DNA from: Geoglobus acetivorans
GTDB lineage: Archaea > Halobacteriota > Archaeoglobi > Archaeoglobales > Archaeoglobaceae
Direction of reading: 5' to 3'
DNA: 64,000 bases
Assembly (NCBI RefSeq): GCF_039641995.1
Contig: NZ_CP087714.1
Span: 992,001 to 1,056,000 of the forward strand
Part shown: piece after piece, positions 1 to 7,944 of the stretch
How positions within the stretch are numbered: the stretch's first letter is position 1
Layout of the letters: each line of letters starts with the position of its first letter
The notes under the pieces: generated by a model
The model's input: the letters and a program-made list of their open reading frames with translations, nothing else
The model's database searches: none
What the model was told of the DNA's origin: nothing
Program-made: the position numbers and the translations under genes

Positions 1-2
1 CT

Positions 3-1922
3 ACAGATGTTGACAACCCGCCAGTTGACCCTGACGACGATCTTGGAAGCGTGAAGTTCAAGGTGGACAAAACGCTGAATAAAAAGTTTTACAGCGTTAT
101 CATTCCAGGGAAGTTCCTTGTGAAGGTTTATGTTGAGGCAGTTCCTGTTAGAGAGGACTCTGACAGGTGTTCCTACTTTTTCGACCAGTCTGACACAAAA
201 TCGAGCAGCATAGTTACAAAAAGCGGGGCCAATATTTACGATTTCGAGCTTGCCAACATGCTCAAGATGTGGATAGCTGACAGAGGCTTCGCAAATATGC
301 TCATTTTCTTTCAGCAGTGCTTCGGAGGGGGAATGACGGACGACATTCTGGAGAAGATTGATGGTGACATTGCAATAACCTCTGCAGCAAAACACGATGA
401 GGTGGCTTACGGCTACAATGAGACAAATGTCGGAGTGAAGGTCGATCCGTTTTCGAGAGAAGTAATGTCGGGATTGAAGAGCGGAAAGTCAGCCAAGGAA
501 ATTGCCAGGGATGTCGAGAGGAATGACGATTATGGTGTGTATGGCGTGAAGAGGTACAGCGGAGATGTGCAGAAAAGCAGAGAACACACACAGTACAAAT
601 CCGAAGGGGATGGGGACAAGGTGCGGCTTGGGAAGAATGCTGATGGGAGTGGGGTGAAGAGCAAGCACGCGATAGTCTTCGCCGGAGATCCCGACGACAC
701 CTACGACTGGACTGAAGTCAAGGGCTTCGTGGACATGCTGAAGGGACAGGGCTTCTCTGACGAAGACATAGTGGTGCTGGCAGGCTCTGGAATGAGTGCT
801 GCTAAACCATATGTGGATGGAGCTGGAACGAAGCAGGCTTTATGGAATGCGTTAAAGGATCTCTCCGGGAAAATGAACAAGGATGAGCAGCTTGTAGTAT
901 TCGTGACCGATCACGGCAACCTTGAAAAGACAGAAAAGGCACTTGATCTGCTCATAAGGGACCCGGTCAGGCAGCCAATTCCAGTGAAAAATGAGGCCTT
1001 GGGGAATGAGGATGTGTGGGTACTCGACGAGGACTTCCTGGAAATTCTCAACGTTACAGATAACAACGTGCCCTACATCAGCCTGATGATCTTACCACCT
1101 GCAGATATTATTGAAGAGAACCAGACTTCCGAGTTTCTGGGGAACGTCACACTTCATCTGAACGAACTCGACCTCGACCCAGAGATAATCGAGCCTGTTT
1201 ATGCCCTTGACGAGTCACCAGACCTTGATGCATTTGAGGTGGTCTTTCCAGTCTATGATGAAGGGATTCTGGGCAGGGAGAACGTCATAGAGCTGTCCTT
1301 CGACCAGCCGGAGATGTTCAAGCCATTCTTAATCGAGATGCTGATAATCTCAACCGGCAGCATCCCGAGAATAATAGACGCTGGAGAGCCCGTTGTGGAG
1401 GAACCACCTCTTCCAGAGCTGGTATTAGAACTCACTCCAGTCTTTGATGTGGTGAACGGAACCCTGATTCTCTCTGACAGCCCCGTTCTGACTGAGGATG
1501 AGATTTCAGAGCTTATTGCCTCAGGAGACCTGTTTGTCCTGATGGAGAAGAAGAAGGACTGGTACAACAACAACACGAATCTGGTTCCGGGATTCATAAA
1601 GGACTGGCTTGGCAACACGAGGGTGAATGTGGAGATTTTGATGGATGACGGCAGCGTTATGGATATCTACATGGTTGTGGAAAACGCCTACATAAACGAA
1701 TTCGAGAAAGGAAAATTGAGCGATGCCAGTGCGAAAGCAAGTTTGAGTGAGGAGACTGTCAGGAGGATCATAAACTCTGATGATCCTGTGGCTGAGGTTC
1801 AGAAAGCCTACAGTGATGGGGATATCCAGTACTCCGGCGTGGGATTTGTTGAGAGCATCAAGGTTGAGGTTGTGAAAGTAATTGTGAAGATATACTTCAT
1901 CATAAGCGACCTTCTGGGATGA
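3..1922 (+). CDS. Caspase-like (clan CD, C13-like) protein, 5' end outside window
   Basis: Partial gene. The reading frame stays open to the left edge, and the residues before the GTG at 51 form an acidic, Pro-rich linker, so the true start is probably upstream. Numbering from that GTG, residues 84-94 read IFFQQCFGGG-like with Cys90, the pattern of the catalytic-Cys strand of caspase/legumain-fold peptidases. Residues 206-290 then look like the first half of another such domain, with a strand HAIVFAG and FVTDHG (His288). No cysteine follows residue 90, so this second unit probably lacks a nucleophile. A long beta-rich segment and a C-terminal stretch (about 555-610) faintly like SCP2 domains follow. 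The stop overlaps the next gene's ATG (ATGA), which suggests co-translation. The fold call comes from motifs; the substrate is unknown. Confidence 0.6.
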   Translation, partial: TDVDNPPVDPDDDLGSVKFKVDKTLNKKFYSVIIPGKFLVKVYVEAVPVREDSDRCSYFFDQSDTKSSSIVTKSGANIYDFELANMLKMWIADRGFANMLIFFQQCFGGGMTDDILEKIDGDIAITSAAKHDEVAYGYNETNVGVKVDPFSREVMSGLKSGKSAKEIARDVERNDDYGVYGVKRYSGDVQKSREHTQYKSEGDGDKVRLGKNADGSGVKSKHAIVFAGDPDDTYDWTEVKGFVDMLKGQGFSDEDIVVLAGSGMSAAKPYVDGAGTKQALWNALKDLSGKMNKDEQLVVFVTDHGNLEKTEKALDLLIRDPVRQPIPVKNEALGNEDVWVLDEDFLEILNVTDNNVPYISLMILPPADIIEENQTSEFLGNVTLHLNELDLDPEIIEPVYALDESPDLDAFEVVFPVYDEGILGRENVIELSFDQPEMFKPFLIEMLIISTGSIPRIIDAGEPVVEEPPLPELVLELTPVFDVVNGTLILSDSPVLTEDEISELIASGDLFVLMEKKKDWYNNNTNLVPGFIKDWLGNTRVNVEILMDDGSVMDIYMVVENAYINEFEKGKLSDASAKASLSEETVRRIINSDDPVAEVQKAYSDGDIQYSGVGFVESIKVEVVKVIVKIYFIISDLLG

Positions 1923-3220
1923 TTTTAATGAACGGAACTTCCATTTACCTCCTTTTTGCTCTCTTGCTACTCAGCTCTTTCACCTTCGGGTGCAGTGATG
2001 AGGTGAGTCAGAGAGACGTTCAGGAAAGTGCAGACAGAATTGCCGGGATGGTGAGAGCTGCAGATATGGGTGTTGAAGAGAGCATGCAGGCTCTCGTAAA
2101 TGGCAATTACGACGGAGCGAGAAGCTCTGCGATTAAAGCAAAGGAGCATGTTGGTGAGGCGAGGAAGGTTTACGGGGAGGTGGAGCCATATTTGAGTGAA
2201 GAAGACGCTGAGCTTCTCAGTACACTGATAGAGTATGAGGATAGGTGGGCGACGCTTTCCTACAAGACGGCAAATGTCAGGGAGATTGGAAGCTCAATCC
2301 TCGACCAGATGATTGAGGAGGATGCTGAGCTTACACTTCCGAAAGTCGAGCTTCTCGAAAGAGCCTACAGGGAGAATGCGGATGACTGGAATGAGCTTGC
2401 AGACTTCCTGAACGCCAACCTAAACACCCTGCAGAAGGCTGGCATTGGCACGGAGGAAGTGGAGATAATTTACGCTCTGTCAAACTCCACATACCAGCTC
2501 GCTAACTCTCTTTCTGAATACAAGGATATCCTCAAGACTCAGGCAGAAGGTTACACTCCTGTTGCGGAAAGGGAACTTATGAGCGCGGAAAACACAGAGT
2601 CTGGGTTCATATCCAAGAGCGTCGCAGATTTCTTTGAGAGCTTTGATGCTGACAAAAACGGGAAGCTCAGCATTGGGGAGGCTCAGGAGTTCTTTTACTG
2701 GGTGGAAAACAATGTGGCTTACAGGTACGACGATGAAGAGGCCGAGAACACGATTGTCGGGCTTGAGGTAGGTGATGGCAGGGAAGGAAAAGATTACAGA
2801 CAAACTCCTGTCGAAACTCTCAGCGAAAAAGCTGGAGACTGCGAGGACATGGCGACGCTTGAGGTGGCATTTTACAGGTACTTCGGCATAGATGCCTATG
2901 TGGTTGGAGTAGACACTTCCACTCCGGGTTTGGTGGATCACGCAGCAGCCATTGTCAAGATAGGAGATGATGCTGAAGTCTTCAAGAAAACCCTCGGAAA
3001 CCTGCTCTACTATGAGCTTGAAAATGTCAGGGACGTTTACGGGAATGTGATATCCCCGGGAGTCTACATGATAGTGGATAACTCCTATTCCGGGGCTTAC
3101 GGATACATAAGTGGTGGGGTTGAGGAAGGGACTTTCACAATATACTGTGTCATACCTCTTGAAAGGGGCTATGGAGAGGAGTGGAGCGGGATAGTTGAGA
3201 AGTGTGTGAGCATGGATTAA
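1919..3220 (+). CDS. Lipoprotein with EF-hand and transglutaminase-like domain
   Basis: 433 aa. A hydrophobic N-terminus ends in the lipobox-like FTFGC (Cys25), so it is probably lipid-anchored outside the membrane. Residues 30-210 are mostly helical and of unknown role. Residues 243-254 ([12 protein letters not shown]) match a calcium-binding EF-hand/dockerin loop. They are followed by a transglutaminase-like cysteine protease fold with a visible triad: Cys308 in GDCED, His341 in DHAAA and Asp387 in IVDNS. Archaeal members of this superfamily are usually proteases or amidases. The ATG at 1919 overlaps the upstream stop; ATG 1928 is an alternative. Pairing with the caspase-like gene suggests a joint extracellular role, which is inference. 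Confidence 0.75.
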   Translation: MILMNGTSIYLLFALLLLSSFTFGCSDEVSQRDVQESADRIAGMVRAADMGVEESMQALVNGNYDGARSSAIKAKEHVGEARKVYGEVEPYLSEEDAELLSTLIEYEDRWATLSYKTANVREIGSSILDQMIEEDAELTLPKVELLERAYRENADDWNELADFLNANLNTLQKAGIGTEEVEIIYALSNSTYQLANSLSEYKDILKTQAEGYTPVAERELMSAENTESGFISKSVADFFESFDADKNGKLSIGEAQEFFYWVENNVAYRYDDEEAENTIVGLEVGDGREGKDYRQTPVETLSEKAGDCEDMATLEVAFYRYFGIDAYVVGVDTSTPGLVDHAAAIVKIGDDAEVFKKTLGNLLYYELENVRDVYGNVISPGVYMIVDNSYSGAYGYISGGVEEGTFTIYCVIPLERGYGEEWSGIVEKCVSMD

Positions 3221-3296
3221 TGTTGATGCAAACACCACTATTTTTCTAAAGTTTGAAAGAAAGAATTTTAAAATTAAAACGACAAATTCTGATTTA

Positions 3297-3500
3297 ATGC
3301 CTAAGGTAGTTGAAGCCGTTTATGAGAATGGAGTTCTTAGACTCCTCGAAAAAGTAAATCTAAAAGAAGGAGAAAAAATCAAGGTGGAAATAAAGAGGGA
3401 GATAGACCACCTTAAAGGGAAATACGGAAAAATGAAGGGAGATGAACTGCTAAAGCTGAGGGATGAAATTCATGACAGAAGAACACATTTTCGTGGATAG
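3297..3500 (+). CDS. DUF104 family antitoxin (VapB-like)
   Basis: 67 aa. The N-terminus ([19 protein letters not shown] followed by a [10 protein letters not shown]-like strand) is typical of DUF104/AF2212-type antitoxins, small AbrB-like beta proteins paired with PIN toxins in archaea. The C-terminal half is charged and helical, as expected for the toxin-binding part. An A/T-rich box at about 3272-3281 lies close upstream, so the transcript is probably leaderless. The gene overlaps the start of the broken PIN-domain toxin at 3472. It appears intact although its toxin is not. Confidence 0.75.
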   Translation: MPKVVEAVYENGVLRLLEKVNLKEGEKIKVEIKREIDHLKGKYGKMKGDELLKLRDEIHDRRTHFRG

Positions 3501-3924
3501 CTCAGCCTTTTTGGCTTTTTTGTAGATGGTGTGGATGTTTTTGAAAGGATTGATGCTTTGCTGGTTACATCAACGAATGTCATTGAAGAGGTCGTGTACG
3601 TGCTTGTGAAGATAAAGGCGAGTGATGTGACCGGAATTGAAAAGCACTACGATCTCCTGCGCCACCTTAGAGAATCCAAACATTACAGTGGAAACAGCAA
3701 AGGAGGTCATTTCCGATGTTTCGAATGTTCTCGACTACTGGGAGATTAAAGTCTTGCCTCCTGCAACGTATCAAGAGATGTTTGATGCAATCACGGCTTA
3801 CGGTTTACTTCCAAATGACGCTCTTATAGCAGCAACCTGCAAGCACTATGGCATAAGGAAAATAGCCACTTTCGACGATGACTTCAAAAGGGTCTACTTC
3901 CTCGAAATAGTGGATATCAGATAG
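3472..3924 (+). pseudogene. vapC PIN-domain toxin, broken by two frameshifts
   Basis: Three reading frames together give one PIN-domain ribonuclease. Frame one starts at ATG 3472 ([16 protein letters not shown]) with the first conserved Asp, and hits a stop at 3523 after a T6 run. Frame two continues from about 3519 (FVDGVDVFERIDALL) to about 3670. Frame three runs from about 3660 to 3924 and holds the acidic residues of NDALIAA and TFDDDF. The joins fall at the poly-T and at TTAGAGAATCC. It overlaps the DUF104 antitoxin, the usual arrangement. As assembled it cannot make toxin without two frame changes. Sequencing error is possible, though two in one short gene is unusual. Confidence 0.8.
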
Positions 3925-3960
3925 AATCTAACGCTACGGCTGTAGTGCTTTTGCAGAGGG

Positions 3961-4515
3961 TCAATCCAGTGACCCCTTCGTGCTCCTCACGTCTTCAGCT
4001 TCCTTCAAAGCCTGTCTTAACGCCAGGGCGAGGGCCTTGAATGCGCTCTCCATCTTGTGGTGCTCGTTTCTGCCCTTCACCTGCAGGTACACGTTTATCC
4101 CGGAGTTTCTGCAGAAGGTGTCGAGGAAGTGCACAGCGTTCTCTCCCTTTATTCCTGCATCCCCAAACTCTCCTTCAAGGACGAAGTAGCCCCTTCCGCT
4201 GACATCCACTCCACAAATCGCAACACTCTCATCCATCGGTACTATTGCTGAACCGAACCTGTATAGCCCCCTTCCCTCAATTACCTTTCTGAATGCCCTT
4301 CCGAGGGTTATCGCCACATCCTCTACGGTGTGGTGCTCATCCACGTGTAGATCTCCTCTGGCTTTAACCTCAAGCCCTATTCCTGAGTGAAATGCGAAGC
4401 TCGTGAGCATGTGGTCGAGGAAGCCTATTCCCGTATCTATCGCAATCTCTCCTCCTCCAAGGGAGAGCTTTACAACAACCTCAACCTCTTTCGTTTTCCT
4501 CTCAACCCTGACCAT
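3961..4515 (-). CDS. hisB: Imidazoleglycerol-phosphate dehydratase
   Basis: 184 aa. Catalyses dehydration of imidazole glycerol phosphate to imidazole acetol phosphate, the sixth step of histidine synthesis. The metal-binding repeats DEHHTVED and NEHHKMES, the GIGFLDHML segment near the N-terminus and the overall length match the monofunctional IGPD family. The frame is open further upstream, but ATG 4515 fits the family start (MVRVERKTKEVEV) and sits one base after the hisA stop. The two genes form a compact minus-strand operon. Confidence 0.95.
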   Translation of the reverse strand: MVRVERKTKEVEVVVKLSLGGGEIAIDTGIGFLDHMLTSFAFHSGIGLEVKARGDLHVDEHHTVEDVAITLGRAFRKVIEGRGLYRFGSAIVPMDESVAICGVDVSGRGYFVLEGEFGDAGIKGENAVHFLDTFCRNSGINVYLQVKGRNEHHKMESAFKALALALRQALKEAEDVRSTKGSLD

Positions 4516-4516
4516 C

Positions 4517-5227
4517 TCAATCCTCCTCCAGAGGCAGCACATCTTCCAGCCTGAGTTTTCCGGTGTACAAAGCGCTGCCGATAACCACTCCAGCCGCACC
4601 AGCATTCTTAACCTTTTCGACATCCTCTACGCTTGTTATCCCGCCCGACACTATCACCGGTTTACCTATTGCCTCAACGACTTTTCTGACTGCATTCTCG
4701 TCAATTCCTTTCATCAGTCCCTCCACATCAACGTTGGTGAACAGGAAGCTGATGTCACACTCACTGTAAATCCTGGCAACCTCCACGGGAGTAAGGCAGG
4801 TATTCTCCTTCCAGCCCCGCACGACGACCTTTCCACCCTTGGAATCTATGGCGATGACAATTCTTCCCGGATACTCCTCTGCAAGCCTCTTGACCTCATC
4901 CGACCTTTCTATTGCCATTGTCCCCAATATGACCCTCTCGACCCCAAGGTCGAGCAGCCTTCTTGCCGTTTCAACGTCCCTAATCCCCCCTCCGACCTGC
5001 ACCTCTGCAAACTCAGAGATTTTCAGTATTGTGTTCTCATGGGTAAGCTTTCCCCTGAAGCTCCCGCTCAAATCCACGAGATGCAGAACTTTCGCCCCCT
5101 TTTCAACCCATGATCTCGCCACGCTGACGGGGTCACTGTCTTCAAAAATTACATCGTCCTCCTTTCCCTGCCTGAGCTGTACGCACTTCCCGTCCTTGAT
5201 ATCGACGGCTGGAATAACTCTGAACAT
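4517..5227 (-). CDS. hisA: ProFAR isomerase (HisA)
   Basis: 236 aa (beta/alpha)8-barrel. Converts ProFAR to PRFAR in histidine biosynthesis. The N-terminal PAVDIKDGKCVQLRQG carries the catalytic Asp (Asp9), the mid-region VIAIDSKGG the second, and the C-terminal VSGGITS and GVVIGSALYTGK are the phosphate-binding loops. Full length. It is followed one base later by hisB. An A/T-rich stretch just upstream (about 5235-5262) may hold its promoter on the minus strand. Confidence 0.95.
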   Translation of the reverse strand: MFRVIPAVDIKDGKCVQLRQGKEDDVIFEDSDPVSVARSWVEKGAKVLHLVDLSGSFRGKLTHENTILKISEFAEVQVGGGIRDVETARRLLDLGVERVILGTMAIERSDEVKRLAEEYPGRIVIAIDSKGGKVVVRGWKENTCLTPVEVARIYSECDISFLFTNVDVEGLMKGIDENAVRKVVEAIGKPVIVSGGITSVEDVEKVKNAGAAGVVIGSALYTGKLRLEDVLPLEED

Positions 5228-5276
5228 TCTTTCAGTTAAGTGCTATAATAAAATAAAAAAGTTTCGAGGAAAAACC

Positions 5277-5396
5277 TTAGTATTTTATTTTTGGCTTTCT
5301 GTAATTTTTTCTGGGAGTATCCAGCAATTCTTCGAACTCCTCATCGCTTAAAGGCCTGAAATCGTCAAATCCATTGTACCTTTTTCTACCTTTCAA
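5277..5396 (-). CDS. Possible very small protein (39 aa)
   Basis: A short open frame from TTG 5396 to TAA 5277 reads as a basic N-terminus (LKGRKRYNGFDDF) then RPLSDEEFEELLDTPRK, an acidic amphipathic helix and a basic tail. The composition looks coding and the frame ends cleanly. A good BRE/TATA box lies about 50 bases upstream at 5446-5462. There is no ATG, and an in-frame TGA lies eight codons upstream, so this may instead be the tail of a decayed gene. I do not recognise the family. Confidence 0.35.
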   Translation of the reverse strand: MKGRKRYNGFDDFRPLSDEEFEELLDTPRKNYRKPKIKY

Positions 5397-5445
5397 GCCC
5401 GATCTGCCCCTCGTTCAGTTTTTACTGAGCTATTGGCAAACAACA

Positions 5446-5462
5446 CATATATATTTCTTTTG
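5446..5462 (-). promoter_or_regulatory. BRE/TATA-like promoter
   Basis: On the minus strand this reads AAAAGAAATATATATG, a purine-rich BRE followed by a TATA box. The predicted start at about 5422 would serve the small frame at 5277-5396, and possibly hisA-hisB beyond it. Confidence 0.5.
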
Positions 5463-5532
5463 CTGATTTGGGCATCTATGCCATCTCTTTTAAAGTAGTT
5501 AAGAAATATAAAATATTAATATACTATACTAT

Positions 5533-5805
5533 CTATTTTAATTCTATCCTGTGTCTCTTTTTGAATTCGAGTTTTATCTTGAGTTTTTTACTGCTCTCGT
5601 GTTCGACCTCCACCTCTACAGGGAAACCATAGTCGAACTTCACTTCAATGTCGTCAACAAGCATGTGAATTGCATTTTCCTTTTCGATCTGTTCCGCGAG
5701 CAATCTCAGAAAGGACAGGAGTTCCTCCTTTGACATGTGTGTTTCAAATTCAAGTTCTGCAGTGTCTGCTTCTCTTTTTGCGTCTTTACCGCTTATTTCT
5801 ATCAT
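5533..5805 (-). CDS. Amphi-Trp domain protein
   Basis: 90 aa. It resembles the amphi-Trp domain family: small proteins with a conserved helix (SKEELLSFLRLLAEQIEK) followed by alternating beta strands (VDDIEVKFDYGFPVEVEVEHE, split here by a turn) and a C-terminal strand. The family is widespread in archaea and its function is unknown. It starts at ATG 5805 with Shine-Dalgarno GAGGTG at 5811-5816. It is transcribed away from an ArsR-like regulator through a shared promoter, so that regulator may control it. Confidence 0.65.
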   Translation of the reverse strand: MIEISGKDAKREADTAELEFETHMSKEELLSFLRLLAEQIEKENAIHMLVDDIEVKFDYGFPVEVEVEHESSKKLKIKLEFKKRHRIELK

Positions 5806-5831
5806 ACTGTCACCTCTACTGAGTTATAACA

Positions 5832-5850
5832 CGAAAGATATAAATTTTCT
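5832..5850. promoter_or_regulatory. Shared bidirectional TATA box
   Basis: The bases CGAAAGATATAAATTTTCT read as BRE plus TATA on both strands. On the plus strand the box centre lies about 28 nt before ATG 5870, giving an almost leaderless transcript. On the minus strand it places a start at about 5815, just before the Shine-Dalgarno of the 5805 gene. One site would be expected to couple or alternate the two genes. Confidence 0.55.
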
Positions 5851-5869
5851 TAGGAATTTTATACTTGAT

Positions 5870-6163
5870 ATGGGTGATTTGCTGGAAGTCCTTGGTTCCA
5901 AAAAAAGATTGATGATACTCAGAAGTCTTAGCAGAGGGAACAGATGTGTTAGTGAGCTTATGGATGAGCTGAAGATGGATGGCAAGACTGCCAAATACCA
6001 TCTCGACAAACTTGAACGACTGGGTATTGTGTCGAGCTATATCGAAGGTAAGAGAAAGTACTACCAGCTTATGAAAGAGGTCGTTATCGTGATTTCGCCG
6101 CCACCGAACAGGAAATTCGTTGTTGCAGCTTTGGAAAAACAGCCATCAGAAATAAGTTTATAA
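5870..6163 (+). CDS. ArsR-like winged-helix regulator
   Basis: 97 aa. Residues 5-65 form a winged helix-turn-helix: SKKRLMILRSLSRG, then SELMDELKMDGKTAKYHLDKLERLG and a wing SYIEGKRKYYQL. This is the layout of archaeal ArsR-type repressors with no visible metal-binding cysteines in the core (a single Cys lies in NRCVSEL). The remaining 30 residues are short and may serve in dimerisation. The longer open frame upstream is unlikely to be used because the promoter fits ATG 5870. Divergent from the amphi-Trp gene. Confidence 0.8.
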   Translation: MGDLLEVLGSKKRLMILRSLSRGNRCVSELMDELKMDGKTAKYHLDKLERLGIVSSYIEGKRKYYQLMKEVVIVISPPPNRKFVVAALEKQPSEISL

Positions 6164-6165
6164 TT
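6151..6165 (+). promoter_or_regulatory. Promoter at the head of the ribosomal superoperon
   Basis: AAATAAG followed by TTTATAAT is a BRE/TATA pair. Its centre (about 6161) is 26 nt before ATG 6187, the spacing of a leaderless archaeal transcript. This supports ATG 6187, not the TTG at 6178, as the start of the first gene. Confidence 0.6.
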
Positions 6166-6186
6166 CCAGAACGCTACTTGTCAGGG

Positions 6187-6948
6187 ATGGAAATAGCAAT
6201 ACCCTCAAGTTCTTTAATAAATGAAAGGGATGAAAAAATAAAAATTTACAAGATCGGGCAGATTGCAAGAGCCTGTTCAATCTTTCGAGTTAAAAGAATC
6301 TATATTTATCCCGACCCTGACTTTGATGAATCTGATCTTATTAAAGAAGTTTTGGAATACCTTGAAACTCCTCAATATCTTCGAAAATTCCTCTTTCCTT
6401 TAAAAAAAGAACTCAAATTTGTTGGAACACTACCTCCTTTAAAAATACCATCTCATAAGCCAAAAGATTTAAAAATCGGTGAGGTGAGGGAAGGCATAAT
6501 CGTCAGGGTTGCTCCTGACGGCACCGCGTGGGCAGATATAGGTACAAAAGCCCTGGCCCTCTACCGAGGATATGCAGAAAAGGGGGCCCGCGTGACCGTC
6601 AGGGTCTGTTCGAAGAAACCGTTGGTGGTGGAAGAGGCGAAGCCGAAAGAGTACTGGGGATATGAGGTTAGGAAAATTCGGCTTGAGAAGCTGGTGAGAA
6701 GGGAGGATGCGGTAATCACCTCCCGAAAAGGTAAGCTTCCTCAGCCTGAGGAAGTAAAAGTCAAGAGGCTCCTGATTTTCGGGAGCCCGGCAGAGGGAGT
6801 ACACGAAATAGCCGAAAAGTTCGGAATAATCCTGGAAAATGTGGATGTGTGGAATATGTTTCCAAATCAGGCTACGCAGACAGTAAGATTGGAAGAGGCA
6901 ATATTGGGAAGCCTTGCGATTGCAAACTATTTGAAGTGGGTGGTATGA
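6187..6948 (+). CDS. SPOUT-family RNA methyltransferase (COG2106/DUF171)
   Basis: 253 aa. Family of SPOUT (trefoil-knot) methylases related to human SPOUT1/CENP-32, annotated as putative RNA N3-uridine methyltransferases. The N-terminal Rossmann-like half has QIARACSIFRVKRIYIYPDP. A middle OB-fold-like insert has GEVREGIIVRV and TAWADIGTKALAL. The C-terminal knot has LLIFGSPAEGVHEI and the SAM-binding MFPNQATQTVRLEEAILG loop. Its place directly before rpl3 is conserved in Euryarchaeota and suggests rRNA as substrate. Start chosen from promoter spacing; TTG 6178 is an alternative. Confidence 0.85.
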   Translation: MEIAIPSSSLINERDEKIKIYKIGQIARACSIFRVKRIYIYPDPDFDESDLIKEVLEYLETPQYLRKFLFPLKKELKFVGTLPPLKIPSHKPKDLKIGEVREGIIVRVAPDGTAWADIGTKALALYRGYAEKGARVTVRVCSKKPLVVEEAKPKEYWGYEVRKIRLEKLVRREDAVITSRKGKLPQPEEVKVKRLLIFGSPAEGVHEIAEKFGIILENVDVWNMFPNQATQTVRLEEAILGSLAIANYLKWVV

Positions 6949-6949
6949 A

Positions 6950-7939
6950 ATGAAGGAACACAGGCCAAGAAGAGGTTCGCTGGGATTTTCTCCCAGAAAG
7001 AGAGCGTCCAGTATCATTCCAAGGATAAGGGCTTGGCCCGTAACCAATGATGTCAAACCGCTTGGTTTTGCCGGATATAAGGCTGGAATGACTCATGTTG
7101 TGATGGTGGATGATAGAAAGAATTCCCCAACCTATGGAGAGGAAATAGTGGTGCCCGTAACTGTAATAGAGGCTCCACCCATGAAAGTGATGGGTGTGAG
7201 GGTGTACAGAGAGACGCAGTACGGCCTGCAGATAGCTGGTGAGGTATGGGCGACCAATCTCGATGAGCACCTTGCAAGAAGACTCAACCTTCCAAAGAAT
7301 GGTAAGAGTGCAGATGAGCTGAAGAACATCGAAGACATTGCAGAAGTCAGGCTCATAACCTACACCCAACCGTACAAGGTCACGGGAGTGCCCAAGAAAG
7401 TTCCAGATGTGATGGAGCAGAAGGTTGGGGGAGATGTAAACTCTGCTCTCGATTATGCAGTTTCAAAACTTGGGAGTGAGATTAGGGTTTCTGAGGTGTT
7501 TGGAGAGGGAGCATTCGTTGATGTTCTCAGCATAACCAAAGGCAAGGGCTTTCAGGGTCCGGTTAAGAGATGGGGCGTCATAACTCTCAATGCAAAGCAT
7601 GCAAGAAGCAGCAAGCACAGGAGAGTCGGAACCCTTGGTCCATGGAACCCGCATCATGTCAGGTGGACGGTTCCGCAGGCTGGGCAGATGGGCTTCCATC
7701 AGAGAACCGAATACAACAAGAGAGTGCTAAAGATTGGCGAAAATGGAGACGAAGTAACTCCTGCTGGAGGATTCCCCCACTATGGTGTGGTTAGGAATGA
7801 CTATGTGCTTGTTTCGGGCAGTGTACCGGGACCGGTTAAGAGACTCGTCAGGATGAGAGAGGCAATAAGACCTCCACGCGATGTGTATGAGGGTATAAAC
7901 CTGGTTTACGTAAGCAAGTCATCCAAACAGGGTAGGTGA
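6950..7939 (+). CDS. rpl3: Ribosomal protein uL3
   Basis: 329 aa, the long archaeal/eukaryotic form of L3. It starts with HRPRRGSLGFSPRKRA, the basic N-terminal extension that reaches into the 23S rRNA, and carries FGEGAFVDVLSITKGKGFQGPVKRWG (quoted in parts; positions 184-210), which surrounds the peptidyl-transferase-proximal loop. One base separates it from the methyltransferase gene. It opens the S10-type part of the operon. Confidence 0.97.
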   Translation: MKEHRPRRGSLGFSPRKRASSIIPRIRAWPVTNDVKPLGFAGYKAGMTHVVMVDDRKNSPTYGEEIVVPVTVIEAPPMKVMGVRVYRETQYGLQIAGEVWATNLDEHLARRLNLPKNGKSADELKNIEDIAEVRLITYTQPYKVTGVPKKVPDVMEQKVGGDVNSALDYAVSKLGSEIRVSEVFGEGAFVDVLSITKGKGFQGPVKRWGVITLNAKHARSSKHRRVGTLGPWNPHHVRWTVPQAGQMGFHQRTEYNKRVLKIGENGDEVTPAGGFPHYGVVRNDYVLVSGSVPGPVKRLVRMREAIRPPRDVYEGINLVYVSKSSKQGR

Positions 7940-7944
7940 AGAGC

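Noticed and set aside
4403-5351. Long plus-strand frames across hisA-hisB
   Set aside because: They mirror highly conserved minus-strand enzymes and have no family features of their own.
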